Positions 1 through 8,591 of a stretch of DNA of 35,010 nt are shown piece after piece. The notes below the pieces were generated by a model. That model was not told the origin of the DNA. It made no database searches and saw only the letters and a program-made list of their open reading frames with translations. How positions within the stretch are numbered: position 1 is the first letter of the stretch; every line of letters begins with the position of its first letter. The DNA is from JBFGCT01 sp041581055 (lineage in GTDB: Bacteria; Actinomycetota; Acidimicrobiia; Acidimicrobiales; Ilumatobacteraceae): positions 1-35,010 of the forward strand of contig JBFGCT010000018.1 of the NCBI GenBank assembly GCA_041581055.1. The letters are read 5' to 3'. The position numbers and the translations under genes are program-made.

Positions 1-674
1 TCGCCGGGGTCGCCACCCTGGTCGCCGGGGTCGTCACCCTGGTCGCCGGGGTCGTCACCCTGGTCGCCGGGGTCGTCACCGGTGGAATCGTCCGGATCGC
101 AGTCCTCGGCGCCCGGGTAATGCTCGGCGAGGCCCTCCTCGACGGCGACACGCACCTCCCAGTTGCAGAAGTCCTCGTCGTCGATCGTCAGTTGGTGGTA
201 GCCCGCCGAGTCGGTGGCCGAGGCCACGGTCTCCATGCCGACCGTCGACGACGACGCCGCGCCGGCGCCGAGGTCGTCGGTGTTCCAGTACGACGTCCAC
301 ACGGTGAAGTCGCAGACGTCGATGTCGGTGTACGCGAGCTGGACCTCGATCGACTCGTCGTCGTAGCGGCCGACCGCCACCGAGAAGTGGTCGGCGTCGT
401 ACTCGTTGCAGTCGTCGGGTGGCAGCGTCGGCGCGGTGAGGTCATCGGGCCAGTCGGGCGGCAGTGGGGGGTGGTCGAACGCCGGCACGGCCGGGATCGC
501 GGGCGGCTCGGGCAGCGGGAGCGTTCCCACCGGCGGAACGCCGACCGCGGACAGGCCCGGGACCCCGGGGCCGTCGTCGACCGGCGCGGCGGCGGCGCCG
601 CCGGACGGCACGAGGAAGGCCAACGGAATCGCCGCGGCGGAGACCGCGCGCGCGACGCGGCGGGGAGTCGTCAT
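1..674 (-). CDS. Secreted protein with acidic GDDPGDQ repeats (3' end outside window)
   Basis: The frame is open from an ATG at 674 to the window edge (224 codons seen, no stop), so the C-terminus is missing. The N-terminus has basic residues (MTTPRRVARAV), a hydrophobic stretch and an Ala-rich cleavage region, which reads as a Sec or Tat-like signal peptide. A Pro-rich linker follows, then a roughly 120-residue domain containing Cys residues (PDDCNEYD, VCDF, DFCNW, AEDCDPD) and rich in Asp and Thr. After this come tandem heptads GDDPGDQ that run out of the window. A GTG at 707 in the same frame is an alternative start. I do not recognise the domain. A secreted or surface protein with a flexible acidic tail fits; the function is unknown. 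It is divergent from the glycosyltransferase gene. Confidence 0.7.
   Translation of the reverse strand, partial: MTTPRRVARAVSAAAIPLAFLVPSGGAAAAPVDDGPGVPGLSAVGVPPVGTLPLPEPPAIPAVPAFDHPPLPPDWPDDLTAPTLPPDDCNEYDADHFSVAVGRYDDESIEVQLAYTDIDVCDFTVWTSYWNTDDLGAGAASSSTVGMETVASATDSAGYHQLTIDDEDFCNWEVRVAVEEGLAEHYPGAEDCDPDDSTGDDPGDQGDDPGDQGDDPGDQGGDPG
15..77. repeat. 21-bp tandem repeat coding GDDPGDQ
   Basis: Three near-perfect 21-bp units (unit gtcgccggggtcgtcaccctg) lie in the minus-strand gene, with a variant unit further left that reads GGDPG. The unit is a multiple of three, so copy-number change keeps the frame. The array runs off the left edge, so the total copy number is unknown. Confidence 0.85.
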
Positions 675-811
675 GGCGGGTATGGCGGAGCTGGCGGAGC
701 TGGTCACTGGAGGTTCCCTTCGGTCGGTGTCTCGCTGCCGTGCAAGAGCCCGCGCCGCTCCCGAACTTGCACTTTCTTGAGAAACTTTCTGCGGGCGGCC
801 AGAGTGAGGCG

Positions 812-1927
812 GTGATCAGGTGCGCGGCGCTCTCCACGATCGGGGTCGCGCTCGACCTGCCGGCGCCGACCTCGGTCGATCTCGCGCTCTACACGGCGGG
901 ATGGCTCGCCGGGTGGTTCCTGCTCTGGCGGCTGCGACCGCTCCCCCCGGCCCGGCCCGGCGCCCGCCGCCCGATCGCCGTCGTCGTTCCCGCGCGCGAC
1001 GAGGCGGCCTCGCTCGCCAGCCTCCTCCCGCCGCTCGCCGGCCAACTCGCCGAGGGTGACGAGTTGCTCGTCGTCGACGACCATTCCGGCGACGGCACGG
1101 CCGAGGCGGCCTCCGCGCTCGGGGCCCGCGTGCTGACGCCCCCGCCGTTGCCGGACGGCTGGCTCGGCAAGCCGCACGCGTGCTGGCACGGCGCGCGGAA
1201 CACCAGCGCGGCGACGCTGTTGTTCCTCGACGCCGACGTCCGCCCTCCCGCCGATCTGCTCGACCGCGTGGCTCGTGCGCTCGACGAGCATCCGGGCGCC
1301 GTCGTCTCCGTGCAGCCGTGGCACGAGACGGTCCGCCCGAACGAGCAGCTGAGCATGCTGTGCAACGTCACCGCGCTGATGGGCTCGACCGGGTTCACAC
1401 CGTTGGGTCGCCGACTGCGCCCACGCGTGGCGTTCGGGCCGGTCATCGCGATCGAGCGCGACGTCTATGACCGTGCCGGCGGACACGCCGACCCGACGAC
1501 GAGGCGGATGCACACCGAGGACATCGGGCTGGCGCGGGCCGTCGGCCGGTCGTGCCTGTACTCGGGCCATCCGGACCTCCGTTTCCGGATGTACCCGACC
1601 GGCGTGCGGGCGACCGTCCGGGGATGGACGCGGTCGATCGCCACCGGCGCCCGGTACACCCCGTGGTGGGCGGCGCTGCTCGTGCTCGCCTGGGTGTGGT
1701 CGTTGGCCGGCGGCTGGGTGGCGGCGCCGATCGTCTACCCGCTCAGCGCGCTCCAGGTGTGGGTGTTGGGCCGGCGCGCGGGGTCGCTCCACCCGGCCAC
1801 GGCACTGCTGTACCCGCTGGCGCTCGCCGGATTCGTCGTGATCTTCGCCGGCAGCCTCGCCGCCCTGCTTGGCAATCGGCAGGTGGCGTGGAAGGGCCGC
1901 CGGGTCGCCACCCGACCAGGTGATTGA
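812..1927 (+). CDS. Membrane-associated family 2 glycosyltransferase
   Basis: This 371-residue protein starts at a GTG preceded by GTGAGG; the frame is open further upstream, but that part is Arg/Gly-rich and not protein-like. An N-terminal membrane segment (LALYTAGWLAGWFLLW) is followed by a GT-A fold with VVPARDEAASL, VVDDHSGDGT, the metal-binding motif FLDADV and the acceptor-side HTEDIG. Two or three membrane helices lie near the C-terminus (WAALLVLAWVWSLAGGW and a later pair). This is the architecture of GT2 enzymes of the CrtQ type that transfer a sugar to a lipid or carotenoid at the inner membrane face. The actual acceptor cannot be read from sequence. CopC starts 8 bp after its stop. 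Confidence 0.85.
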   Translation: MIRCAALSTIGVALDLPAPTSVDLALYTAGWLAGWFLLWRLRPLPPARPGARRPIAVVVPARDEAASLASLLPPLAGQLAEGDELLVVDDHSGDGTAEAASALGARVLTPPPLPDGWLGKPHACWHGARNTSAATLLFLDADVRPPADLLDRVARALDEHPGAVVSVQPWHETVRPNEQLSMLCNVTALMGSTGFTPLGRRLRPRVAFGPVIAIERDVYDRAGGHADPTTRRMHTEDIGLARAVGRSCLYSGHPDLRFRMYPTGVRATVRGWTRSIATGARYTPWWAALLVLAWVWSLAGGWVAAPIVYPLSALQVWVLGRRAGSLHPATALLYPLALAGFVVIFAGSLAALLGNRQVAWKGRRVATRPGD

Positions 1928-1935
1928 ATGGTCGG

Positions 1936-2451
1936 ATGAAGTTGGCGCGACCCGCCCTCGTTACGGTCCTCGGCCTGGCCGCGCTGCTGTTCGGCGCGGG
2001 CCTGGCCGGCGCGCACGACGACATCGTCTCGTCGGACCCGGCCTCGGGCTCGCAGCTCGACGACCCGATCTCGGAGGTGACGATCGAGTTCGGCGAAGAG
2101 GTCGCCGACGTCGAGATGGCGCTGATCGGCCCCGACGACGAGATCGTCGAGCCGACCACGACCCAGTCGCTCACGGCAACCACGGCGCGCATCGAGTTCG
2201 CCGAGCTCGAACGCGAAGGCGTCTACTTCGTCCGCTACCTGGCGCCGGTCGTCGACGACGGCCACACGCTCGCCGGGGCGATCCAGTTCACCTACGGCAG
2301 CGCGGGCGGGTCGAGCAACCTCGTGCCGATCCTGCTGTTCTGCGCGATCGCGATCGTCGTGCTGTCGATCGGGGCGTACTTCAGCTGGCGGCGGTATCGG
2401 GCGATCAGCGGGTCAGACGTCGACGACGATCTTGCCGACGTTGGCGTTTGA
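1936..2451 (+). CDS. CopC-domain copper-binding membrane-anchored protein
   Basis: This 171-residue protein has a signal peptide ending in AGLAGAHDD, so that His27 becomes the mature N-terminus, as in CopC where that His ligates Cu(II). The motif SSDPASGSQLDDP is typical of the CopC beta-barrel, and VVDDGHTLAG carries the second conserved Asp/His pair. A single C-terminal helix (LVPILLFCAIAIVVLSIGAYF) anchors it to the membrane, with a short basic and acidic tail. The ATG at 1936 is preferred over an in-frame TTG at 1924. CopC proteins bind periplasmic or exported copper. The copper-dependent oxidase cluster is 8 kb away, so a link is only speculative. The 3' end overlaps the convergent oxidoreductase gene by 39 bp. 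Confidence 0.85.
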   Translation: MKLARPALVTVLGLAALLFGAGLAGAHDDIVSSDPASGSQLDDPISEVTIEFGEEVADVEMALIGPDDEIVEPTTTQSLTATTARIEFAELEREGVYFVRYLAPVVDDGHTLAGAIQFTYGSAGGSSNLVPILLFCAIAIVVLSIGAYFSWRRYRAISGSDVDDDLADVGV

Positions 2452-3396
2452 CTCCATGTGACGGTGGGCGTCGGCGATCGCGTCGAGCGGGAAGTGCGAG
2501 TCGACGACCGGCTTCAAGGCGCCGTCCTCGAACCGCGGGATCACCTCGGCGACGAACCGCTGGCAGAGGGCCAACTTGCGCTCCAGCGGCCGCGAGCGGA
2601 GGGTCGTTCCGACCCACGTGACCCGCTTGGTCAGGAGCAGGCCCATGTTGACCGGCGCGACGCCGCCACCCAACAACCCGACCTGGACGATCGTGCCGTC
2701 GACGGCGATCGCCCGCAGGTTGCGCTCGGCCTCCTCGCCCCCGACGACGTCGAGAATCGTGTCGACCGCCCTCCCGTGGCGCCCGAGCTCCGACTCCAGC
2801 GCGGCGAGCCAGTCGGCCGGGCTGCGGTCGAGCACCAGGTCGGCGCCGAGGTCGGCGCAGGCGTCCGCCTTGCCGGGCGAGCAGGTGACGGCGACGCGCG
2901 CCCCGATCGCCTTCGCGATCTGGATCGCCGCCGTGCCGACGCCGGAAGCGCCGGCGTGGACCAGCGCCCACCGCCCACTGGTCAGGCCGCCCTGCACGAC
3001 GAGCGCGTCCCACGCGGTCAGGAACGCCTCGGGGATGGCCGCCGCCTCGCCCAACGCGATGTCGGAGGGGACGGGCAACGCCTGCCGGCTGTGCGTGACG
3101 ACCTGCTCGGCGTAGCAGCCGCCCGCCTCGATGCCCATCACGCGGTCGCCGACCCCCTGATCGGTGACGTCGGCGCCGACGGCCGAGACGGCGCCGGCGT
3201 ACTCCAAGCCCGGGATCTCGATCTCGCGTTTGCGGGGGTCCGGGTACAGGCCCTGCCGTTGGAGGAGGTCGGCCCGGTTGAGCGCGGTGTGCGCCACGTC
3301 GACGACGATCTCACCGGGGCCCGGCGTCGGGTCGGCGACATCTTCGATCGTGAGGACCTCGGGGCCACCCTTCGAGCGGAGCACGACGGCGCGCAT
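2413..3396 (-). CDS. NAD(P)H:quinone oxidoreductase, PIG3-like MDR family
   Basis: This 327-residue medium-chain reductase is full length for the family. The N-terminal GroES-like domain contains GPGEIVVDVAHTALNRADLLQRQG, a hallmark of zinc-independent quinone oxidoreductases; the catalytic zinc cysteines of alcohol dehydrogenases are absent. The Rossmann domain has HAGASGVGTAAIQIAKA, the NADPH-binding glycine motif. The C-terminal part (FPLDAIADAHRHMESNANVGKIVV) matches the PIG3/qorB group. It probably performs NADPH-dependent reduction of quinones or enones in the cytoplasm. It is a single gene convergent with copC-like. Confidence 0.92.
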   Translation of the reverse strand: MRAVVLRSKGGPEVLTIEDVADPTPGPGEIVVDVAHTALNRADLLQRQGLYPDPRKREIEIPGLEYAGAVSAVGADVTDQGVGDRVMGIEAGGCYAEQVVTHSRQALPVPSDIALGEAAAIPEAFLTAWDALVVQGGLTSGRWALVHAGASGVGTAAIQIAKAIGARVAVTCSPGKADACADLGADLVLDRSPADWLAALESELGRHGRAVDTILDVVGGEEAERNLRAIAVDGTIVQVGLLGGGVAPVNMGLLLTKRVTWVGTTLRSRPLERKLALCQRFVAEVIPRFEDGALKPVVDSHFPLDAIADAHRHMESNANVGKIVVDV

Positions 3397-3735
3397 GACC
3401 GCCGATGGTACCCGCGGGCCGCGCTCGGCCTTCAGGCCCGCAACTGGGTCGTGGTGGCGCCGGCGACGACGCCCGCAACCGAGCCCGCGCGTGGGGTAGG
3501 CACCCGTGCCGCGGCGCCGACGCCCGCACCCGGGCTCGCGGTGGGGGTCCGCGGTTGGGTCCGCGCTGGGCCCGCGGTGGCGCCCGGGTTCGGAACCTCG
3601 ACGAACCCGGGTGCCGCCGCCCCGCAGGACTGCGACCGCACGCTAGCGATCGGCCGCCGGGCGATGTGCGGAATTCCGGGCCACACGGCGTCGACCGCCG
3701 GCGCGACCGCGATTGGGCCGCGAATGGGGCTGCGG
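3397..3735. other. GC-rich non-coding gap with strong hairpin
   Basis: 339 bp between the start of the quinone oxidoreductase and the stop of the lipoprotein gene. No convincing ORF is present. It is dense in variants of GCCCGC, CCGCGG and CCCGGG, and contains the 14-bp-stem inverted repeat listed separately. The promoter of the oxidoreductase must lie at the low-coordinate end. Confidence 0.6.
3579..3615. terminator. Strong 14-bp inverted repeat, possible terminator
   Basis: Arms 3579-3592 (GGCGCCCGGGTTCG) and 3602-3615 (CGAACCCGGGTGCC) pair at 13 of 14 positions around a 9-nt loop. It lies downstream of the minus-strand lipoprotein gene (stop at 3736) and upstream of the next minus-strand gene. 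There is no T-run, so intrinsic termination is uncertain; a transcription-factor site or REP-like element is also possible. Confidence 0.5.
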
Positions 3736-4143
3736 TCAGCCTCCGGCGTCGTCGGGGCTCGGCGCGAGCTCGACGAACACCCGGCCGCACTCGTCGCGGA
3801 TGCAGACGGAGTGCGCGCCCGCCTCGCCGATCCGGACGCGCAGCGTGAACGACCCGTTGGCGTCGATGTCGAAGGTCACCAGTTCGGCTGGTCCGTCGTC
3901 GACAGCGATGGCGTCGGTCGCGATGGCCCCGAATCCCAACACCTCGGCGATCTCGTTCTCCGGGCTCCAGATCCGCTCGATCACGACCGGACCGTCCGGC
4001 GTGGGCAACGTCGTCGTCGACGCCAGCGCCGAGTCGGGCTCGTACACGACGACCTGATCGGCGGTGTAGACGACGTCGTTCGCGCCGCCGCACGCGCCGG
4101 CGGCGCCGAGCGCCAGCAGGGGCGCCAGGCGCACGGCTGCCAT
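3736..4143 (-). CDS. Small putative lipoprotein of unknown function
   Basis: The predicted product has 135 residues from the ATG at 4143 (MAAVRLAPLLALGAAGACGG). It has a short basic start, a hydrophobic core and a cysteine preceded by AGA, which suits a lipobox. The longer frame from 4167 would overlap orn by 11 bp and add a charged leader, so the shorter start is preferred. The mature part is acidic, with alternating beta-like stretches (GPAELVTFDIDANGSFTLRV) and two later cysteines in SVCIRDECGRVFVEL that could form a disulfide. No family was recognised. It starts 13 bp after the orn stop and is probably co-transcribed with it. Confidence 0.65.
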   Translation of the reverse strand: MAAVRLAPLLALGAAGACGGANDVVYTADQVVVYEPDSALASTTTLPTPDGPVVIERIWSPENEIAEVLGFGAIATDAIAVDDGPAELVTFDIDANGSFTLRVRIGEAGAHSVCIRDECGRVFVELAPSPDDAGG

Positions 4144-4156
4144 CGTCCGCCGGCGG

Positions 4157-4771
4157 TCAGTGGTCACTGGCCGGGGCGTCGGGGACCGGGTCGTCGGTTT
4201 CGACCGGGGGCGGCAGGACGACCTCGTCGACGGCGCGGAAGACCAGGTCGCGGTAGTACGCCATCTCGCGCACCGACTCGCGGACGTCGTCGAGGGCGCG
4301 GTGCGCGCCGTGGCCGCGCGGGCGGCGGGCGTCGACCTCGGGGTACCACCGCTTGACGAGCTCCTTGACGCTCGACACGTCGATCGAGCGGTAGTGCAGG
4401 TGCTCCTCGATCTGCGGCAGATAGGCCGCGAGGAACCGGCGGTCGGTCCCGATCGAGTTGCCGCACAGCGGGACGGTCGCCGGCTCGGGAACGTGGAGCT
4501 TGATGAACTCCAACGTCTCGGCGCCGGCGTCCTCGAGGGTCAGCGCCGAGCTCCTGATCGACTCGAGCAGCCCGGAACGGGTGTGCATGTCGACGACGAA
4601 CGGGTCCATCGCGGCGAGCACCTCGTCGGGCTGATGGACGACGAGGTCGGGGCCCTCGGCGACGATGGTCAGGTCGTCGTCGGTGATCAGGGTCGCGATC
4701 TCGACGATCACGTCGGTCCGGTGGTCGAGCCCCGTCATCTCCAGGTCCATCCAGACGAGCATCGGGGACAT
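4157..4771 (-). CDS. orn: Oligoribonuclease
   Basis: This DnaQ-fold 3'-5' exoribonuclease degrades 2-5 nt RNA and the linear c-di-GMP product pGpG. Exo I reads LVWMDLEMTGLD (catalytic DxE), Exo II reads CGNSIGTDRRFL, and Exo III contains YRSIDVSSVKEL and HRALDDVRESVREM, giving the DEDDh His and Asp. Length is about 204 residues with a short acidic Pro-rich tail (DDPVPDAPASDH) beyond the usual end. The ATG giving MSPMLVW is chosen; the longer frame to 4804 adds a non-conserved leader. The window also encodes an EAL protein at 21.9-23.9 kb whose product pGpG is an Orn substrate, a functional link only. Confidence 0.95.
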   Translation of the reverse strand: MSPMLVWMDLEMTGLDHRTDVIVEIATLITDDDLTIVAEGPDLVVHQPDEVLAAMDPFVVDMHTRSGLLESIRSSALTLEDAGAETLEFIKLHVPEPATVPLCGNSIGTDRRFLAAYLPQIEEHLHYRSIDVSSVKELVKRWYPEVDARRPRGHGAHRALDDVRESVREMAYYRDLVFRAVDEVVLPPPVETDDPVPDAPASDH

Positions 4772-4869
4772 CGTAGGCGACGGACGTGCCGATGACCCTG
4801 GCATCCGGCGGCGGAACCCGACCGGCGGTCGACCGCACGTCGAGACCGCGATCGGTGCATGATGGAACG

Positions 4870-5487
4870 GTGACCGCGTTCGCCGCCCTGCTCTCCACCC
4901 CCGGCGTCGAGGAGCTGTCGGTGCTGCGCGGCCGCGTCGGGGTCATGGCCTACCACGGCGGAAACCTGGAGCTGATGACCGACGTGATCGCCGAGCGGGT
5001 GGCCGAGGCGACCGGCGCCTCGTTGTACGCCGTGCGCCAACCGGTCGGGATGCGCAACCACCTGGCGTCGACGAAGGTGCGCCCCGAGGAGTCGGATCGC
5101 CTGGCGGCGTTCATCGACCACATCGACGTGGTCGTCACGGTCCACGGTTTCGGGCGGATGGGGTTGTTCGGCTCGCTGCTGCTCGGCGGGCGCAACCGGC
5201 GCTTCGCCGAGCACATCGGGCACGCGCTGCGCAGGGCGCTGCCCGCCTACGACATCCGCACCGACCTCGACACGATCCCGTCGGCGTTGCGCGGCCAGCA
5301 CCCGCGCAACCCGGTCAACCTCCCGGTCGACGGCGGCGTCCAGATCGAGCTGCCGCCCAGGGTGCGCGGCTCGAGCCCGCTCTGGTGGGACTGGGAGGGC
5401 CCGGGGCTGACGCCGCACACCGAAGCGCTGATCGAGGGCCTGGTCGACGCCGTGACCTCGTGGGCGCCCGACTCGGACGACGCGTAG
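4870..5487 (+). CDS. Poly-gamma-glutamate hydrolase family protein (PghP-like)
   Basis: This 205-residue protein starts at a GTG (VTAFAALLSTPGVEEL). It shows the features of the Zn-dependent PGA hydrolase / phage replication-like family: AYHGGNLELMTDVIAERVA near the N-terminus with the metal-binding His, VVTVHGFGRMG in the middle with a second His, and GGVQIELPPRVRG toward the C-terminus with the conserved Glu. No signal peptide is visible, so action is cytoplasmic or the protein leaves by another route. Substrate cannot be read; in phages these enzymes remove poly-gamma-glutamate capsules. It is divergent from orn with about 98 bp between the starts. Confidence 0.8.
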   Translation: MTAFAALLSTPGVEELSVLRGRVGVMAYHGGNLELMTDVIAERVAEATGASLYAVRQPVGMRNHLASTKVRPEESDRLAAFIDHIDVVVTVHGFGRMGLFGSLLLGGRNRRFAEHIGHALRRALPAYDIRTDLDTIPSALRGQHPRNPVNLPVDGGVQIELPPRVRGSSPLWWDWEGPGLTPHTEALIEGLVDAVTSWAPDSDDA

Positions 5488-5539
5488 TGTCTTCTCTGCC
5501 GCGCGCGACACCGGTCGCCGGCACGAGGAGGAATCGACA

Positions 5540-5893
5540 ATGGCCGAGGGCAAGAAGACGCTCATCAACAACAGCGGCAAGGACATCACGGTCACCCTGT
5601 TCATTCGAGACGGGGACAGCCCGCGCGACGAGGGCGGGCACGAGTCGTACGACCTGAGCGCGTCCGCGCCGGGCAACGAGCTCGAGGTCATCTACGTCGG
5701 GGACGCGGGGTCCCTGGGCTACGTCTACCTCAACGCGCTGCTGGCGGAGTGGGCCGAGGGCGCGAACATGGTCGGCGTCTCGCGGCGGGTCGTCACCCGG
5801 AGCGACGCGTGGGACGACCTGCTCAACACGAACGACACGGTGACGATCGATTCGCTCACGGCCGGCCAGCTCGACGCGACCGGCAGCAACTGA
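5540..5893 (+). CDS. Hypothetical 117-residue protein
   Basis: A textbook ribosome site AGGAGG at 5526-5531 lies 8 nt before the ATG, the best in this part of the window, which suggests strong translation. The product is small, acidic and Cys-free, with no signal peptide or membrane helix. It begins MAEGKKTLINNSGKDITVTLF and alternates short hydrophobic beta-like stretches (ELEVIYVG, TVTIDSL) with polar loops, which suggests a small beta-sandwich. I do not recognise the family. It lies 52 bp after the PGA-hydrolase-like gene in the same direction and may share its transcript. Confidence 0.75.
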   Translation: MAEGKKTLINNSGKDITVTLFIRDGDSPRDEGGHESYDLSASAPGNELEVIYVGDAGSLGYVYLNALLAEWAEGANMVGVSRRVVTRSDAWDDLLNTNDTVTIDSLTAGQLDATGSN

Positions 5894-5917
5894 CCGTCGC
5901 GCGCCGCGCGCGCCGAC

Positions 5918-6041
5918 TCAGAGCGGCAGCTTGACGACCACGACGCCGCCGGGGCCGTCGCCGAGCCCGACCTCGGCCGCTCCTCAGAGCGGCAGCTTGA
6001 TGACCACGACGCCGCCGGGGCCGTCGCCGAGCCCGACCTCG
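5918..6041. repeat. 58-bp tandem duplication of the histidine-kinase 3' end
   Basis: 5918-5975 and 5984-6041 are identical over 58 bp except for one C/T difference (5935 versus 6001), separated by 8 bp. The right copy is the last 19 codons and stop of the histidine kinase. The left copy lies just past that stop, offset by 66 bp, so it is in the same frame and ends in its own stop (EVGLGDGPGGVVVVKLPL). Confidence 0.95.
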
Positions 6042-7032
6042 CCGGCGTGCGCGGCGATGATCCCGCGGGCGATCGACAGCCCGAGGCCGGCCGTGCCGGT
6101 GCGAACGTCGCGCGCCGGGTCGGCCCTGGTGAACGGCTCGAAGGCCCGCTCCCGGAACGCGGCCGGGAACCCGTCGCCCTGGTCGATCACGCGCAGCGTG
6201 GCATGGCTGCGCTCCTGCTGGATCTGCACGAGCACGACCGAGCCGCTCGGAGCGTGGCGGATCGCGTTGTCGAGCAGGTTGCGGATGACGCGCGCCAGCT
6301 GCGAGCCGTCGGCCTCGATGGTCACCCGTCGTTCGGCTTCGAGCAGCAGCTTGACCCCGCGCGACTGGGCGAGCGGGCGAACCGTCTCCATCGACTCGTC
6401 GGCGAGCTCGGTCAGGTCGATCGACGAGCGATGGAGCTCGAGCGTCCCGCTCAGCAGGCGGGCGTGGAGCTGGAGGTCGTCGACCAGCGACGACAGCGCG
6501 CGCACCTGACGCTCCATCCCGGTGAGGTACATGTCCGGGTCGTCGGCGACACCGTCGCGGATCGCCTCGACCGCCGCCCGCAGCGCGGCCAGCGGGGTGC
6601 GCAGGTCGTGGGAGATCGACGACAGCATCAGCGAGCGCTCGCGTTCCACGGCGTCGAGCCGGTCGACCATCACGTCGAACATCTCGGCGGCCTCGCCGAG
6701 CTCGTCGTTGCGGATGACGCCGGTGCGCGCCGTGAGGTCGCCGTCGGCGACGCGCATCGCCGCGTCGCAGATGCGCTTCGCGTCGCGGGCGACCGGTCGG
6801 GCCATCAGCATCGCCACGATCGCCGCGCCCATCACGGCCGGCACGAGCACCCACATCAGCAGGCCGAGGTCGTGATCGTTGATGAACATCGCCTGGGCCG
6901 ACACGGCGATCATCAGGATGGCGACCCCCAGCACGGCTAGGGTGGCGGCCATGAAGCGGCGCCCGAGCCGGTTCATCCGGTGGGACCGATGGGTGTACGT
7001 GCCCCGATCGGCGGTCGACGCGTCGATGTCGG

Positions 7033-7036
<4 letters not shown>
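5984..7036 (-). CDS. Sensor histidine kinase of an OmpR-type two-component system
   Basis: The product is 350 residues. Two membrane helices near the N-terminus (FMAATLAVLGVAILMIAVSA and LLMWVLVPAVMGAAIVAML) have almost no extracytoplasmic loop between them, so the stimulus is probably sensed in the membrane or cytoplasm. A HAMP domain follows (RPVARDAKRICDAAMRVADGDL). The dimerisation domain has the phosphoacceptor in SSISHDLRTPLAALRA. The ATPase domain has an N-box (RNLLDNAIRHA), G1 (DQGDGFP), F-box (FEPFTRAD) and G2 (GTAGLGLSIARGI). Its ATG overlaps the regulator stop in an ATGA, giving translational coupling. A copy of its last codons is duplicated directly downstream. Confidence 0.95.
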
Positions 7037-7722
<686 letters not shown>

Positions 7723-7904
7723 GTCATGCAGCCTTGCTGTTGGGTTCGGCGTCGGCAACCGGCGTCGAGCCAGTTTCTCGATTGGTTCGCCAACGGCTCG
7801 GGCGAGATCAGACTTGAGCGGCGAACTTCTCGGTCACCCGTGTCAACCGCGCGCACCCGGGATTCGTTCCCGCCTGGCGCTCCGCAGCCGATGTGCCGGG
7901 TCGC

Positions 7905-7917
7905 CGCCCTCAGGGCG
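7905..7917. terminator. 13-bp palindrome over the pdxH stop
   Basis: CGCCCTCAGGGCG is a perfect 6-bp-arm palindrome centred on the pdxH stop codon. It lies at the 3' end of the serS-pdxH unit and could help mRNA end formation, although no T-run follows. The remaining gap up to the response regulator start (about 190 bp) shows no ORF. Confidence 0.3.
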
Positions 7918-8584
7918 CGAGGCGTTCGACCACCCATCCGTCGCCCTCGGGGCGATAGCGGAGGCGGTCGTGGAGGCGGCTCGGGCGGCCCTGCCAGAAC
8001 TCCCATTCGAACGGGACCAGCCGCCAGCCTCCCCAGTGAGCCGGGCGGGTCACCGCGCTGTCGGCGAACTCCTCGTCGGCGATGATGACGCGCCGCTCGA
8101 TCACGGAACGGCTGTCGATGACCTCGCTCTGCGGCGACGCCCAGGCGCCGAGTTGGCTGCCGCGCGGGCGGGACGCGAAGTACTCGTCGTTGTCGGCCGC
8201 GGCGACCCGCTCGACGCGCGCGCGGACCCTGACCTGCCGATGCAGATCGAGCCATGAGAACACCGCCGCCGCCGCCGGGACGGCGTCGAGCTGACGGCTC
8301 TTGACGCTGTCGTAGTTGGTGAAGAAGTCGAGTCCGCGCTCGTCGGCCGCCCGGACGAGCACGATGCGGGCATCGGGCAGGCCGTCGAGGCCGACGGTGG
8401 CAAGGGTCATCGCGTTGGGTTCGGCGAGATCGGCGGCGAGGGCGTCGTCGTGCCAGCGGTGCCACTGCTCCATCGGGTCGGCGTCGACGTCGCCGACGTC
8501 CAGGCCGGCGGTCTCGTACTGGACGCGGCGATCGCGCAGGTCGGCCTGGCGATCGCGGTCCTGATCGGCGGGCCGGTCGGTCAC
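7910..8584 (-). CDS. pdxH: Pyridoxamine 5'-phosphate oxidase
   Basis: This FMN enzyme oxidises pyridoxamine or pyridoxine 5'-phosphate to pyridoxal 5'-phosphate. The product is 224 residues, close to the family norm. Visible signatures are the N-terminal RVQYETAGLDVGDVDADP, the split-barrel segment AMTLATVGLDGLPDARIVLVRAAD, FFTNYDSVKSRQL for FMN phosphate binding, and ASPQSEVI. The C-terminal signature is FEFWQGRPSRLHDRL-like (here WEFWQGRPSRLHDRLRYR). It follows serS by 7 bp and is probably translated from the same mRNA. Confidence 0.96.
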   Translation of the reverse strand: MTDRPADQDRDRQADLRDRRVQYETAGLDVGDVDADPMEQWHRWHDDALAADLAEPNAMTLATVGLDGLPDARIVLVRAADERGLDFFTNYDSVKSRQLDAVPAAAAVFSWLDLHRQVRVRARVERVAAADNDEYFASRPRGSQLGAWASPQSEVIDSRSVIERRVIIADEEFADSAVTRPAHWGGWRLVPFEWEFWQGRPSRLHDRLRYRPEGDGWVVERLAP

Positions 8585-8591
8585 GCCCGGC

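Noticed and set aside
464..811. Long N-terminal extension of the glycosyltransferase frame
   Set aside because: Arg/Gly/Pro-rich translation opposite the secreted-protein gene, no conserved features; the GTG at 812 gives a normal family start.
2458..4356. 632-residue plus-strand open frame
   Set aside because: It is the shadow of quinone oxidoreductase, lipoprotein and orn on the minus strand; composition is not protein-like.
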